6,215 nucleotides of DNA, from positions 1 through 6,215 of the forward strand of contig JAQSXN010000254.1 in assembly GCA_029256665.1 (NCBI GenBank). The letters are read 5' to 3'. This stretch comes from Paenibacillus sp. (lineage in GTDB: Bacteria > Bacillota > Bacilli > Paenibacillales > Paenibacillaceae). Position 1 is the first letter of the stretch. Every line of letters starts with the position of its first letter. The translations under genes and the position numbers were made by a program. The notes under the pieces are model-generated. The model worked only from the letters and a program-made list of their open reading frames with translations. It made no database searches and had not been told where the DNA came from. Of this stretch, positions 5,834-6,215 are shown one piece after another.

Positions 5834-6215
5834 CGTTCGCTTTTCGCGATGCCATCGGGGTGACCCCGACATGCTTCTTGAAAAGCCTGTTGAAATTGGT
5901 TAATGATTGGAAGCCGCACTCCAGCGCGATATCCGTAATCTTCAGTCCGCCGTTCTCTAGAAGCGCCAAGGCGCGATCCAGCCGGATATGAATCAAATAC
6001 AACATCGGCGGCATGCCTACCGCCCGCTTGAATATATCGCCGAACCTCGACGGGCTAAGATAAACGAGCGCCGCCAGCTCCTCCTGGGTCCATTGCCGCG
6101 CGTAATGTTCCTCCATGACCATAATGACTTGTCTCATTCGCTCCAATTGTCTCGCGCTGATGTCTCTATCGTTCTTGCGGGGATCCGGACTGCGGAACTC
6201 CCGGTTGATCGTGGC
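5820..6215 (-). CDS. AraC-family transcriptional regulator (partial, N-terminus off the right edge)
   Basis: The frame stays open to the right edge, giving 131 C-terminal residues with no need for the internal TTG at 6146. The fragment carries the complete DNA-binding module of AraC/XylS proteins: a linking helix (about 24-38), a first helix-turn-helix (about 43-64, TQEELAALVYLSPSRFGDIF), the RLDRALALL connecting helix (78-86), and a second helix-turn-helix (about 93-114, ITDIALECGFQSLTNFNRLF) followed by the family's KKHVGVTP signature (113-120). The N-terminal sensing domain is not visible, so I cannot say whether this is a cupin-type sugar sensor or a YesN-type response regulator; the GFQSLTNFNR form resembles stand-alone cupin-type members. 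It lies directly upstream of the transporter genes in the same direction, with a terminator-like repeat and a separate candidate promoter between, so it is the probable local activator of the operon. Confidence 0.93.
   Translation of the reverse strand, partial: ATINREFRSPDPRKNDRDISARQLERMRQVIMVMEEHYARQWTQEELAALVYLSPSRFGDIFKRAVGMPPMLYLIHIRLDRALALLENGGLKITDIALECGFQSLTNFNRLFKKHVGVTPMASRKANVKNQ

Overview
This 6.2 kb window looks like chromosomal DNA of a Bacillales bacterium of the Paenibacillaceae type (Paenibacillus, Cohnella or a relative). The reasons are strong purine-rich Shine-Dalgarno sites (GGGGGAG, AAGGGAG, AAGGAGTG), a Gram-positive lipoprotein solute-binding protein, the LplB/YtcP-type permease pair common in that group, fairly GC-rich coding sequence, and a sigma-A-like promoter in an AT-rich spacer. 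The genus assignment is inference. All genes lie on the minus strand, so the operon reads from right to left. No stretch over 300 bases lacks a gene.

Layout in order of transcription: (1) the C-terminal 131 residues of an AraC-family regulator (5820 to beyond the right edge), ending in a perfect 11-bp inverted repeat that resembles an intrinsic terminator; (2) a 134-bp spacer with a candidate promoter and three GTTGA-cored repeats; (3) two CUT1-type ABC sugar permeases (4732-5685 and 3819-4712); (4) a solute-binding lipoprotein (2092-3753) behind a short intercistronic hairpin; (5) a BadF/BcrA/NAGK-type sugar kinase (991-1983, probable TTG start); (6) a family GH4 NAD/metal-dependent phospho-glycosidase (1006 to beyond the left edge, 335 residues visible), whose start overlaps the kinase end by 16 nt.

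Taken together this is a carbohydrate uptake and catabolism operon. The lipoprotein captures an oligosaccharide or glycoside outside the cell and the two permeases import it. No ATPase is encoded here, so a shared MsmX-type ATPase is presumably used. The kinase and GH4 enzyme then act in the cytoplasm, and the AraC-type regulator is the likely local controller. The most interesting point is biochemical. GH4 phospho-beta-glucosidases normally use substrates phosphorylated by a PTS, but here the importer is an ABC system, which delivers unphosphorylated sugar. The neighbouring kinase may supply the 6-phosphate, either on the intact glycoside or on the released sugar. I see no CRISPR array, RNA gene, mobile element, riboswitch or clearly novel gene family; the novelty, if any, lies in this pathway logic.
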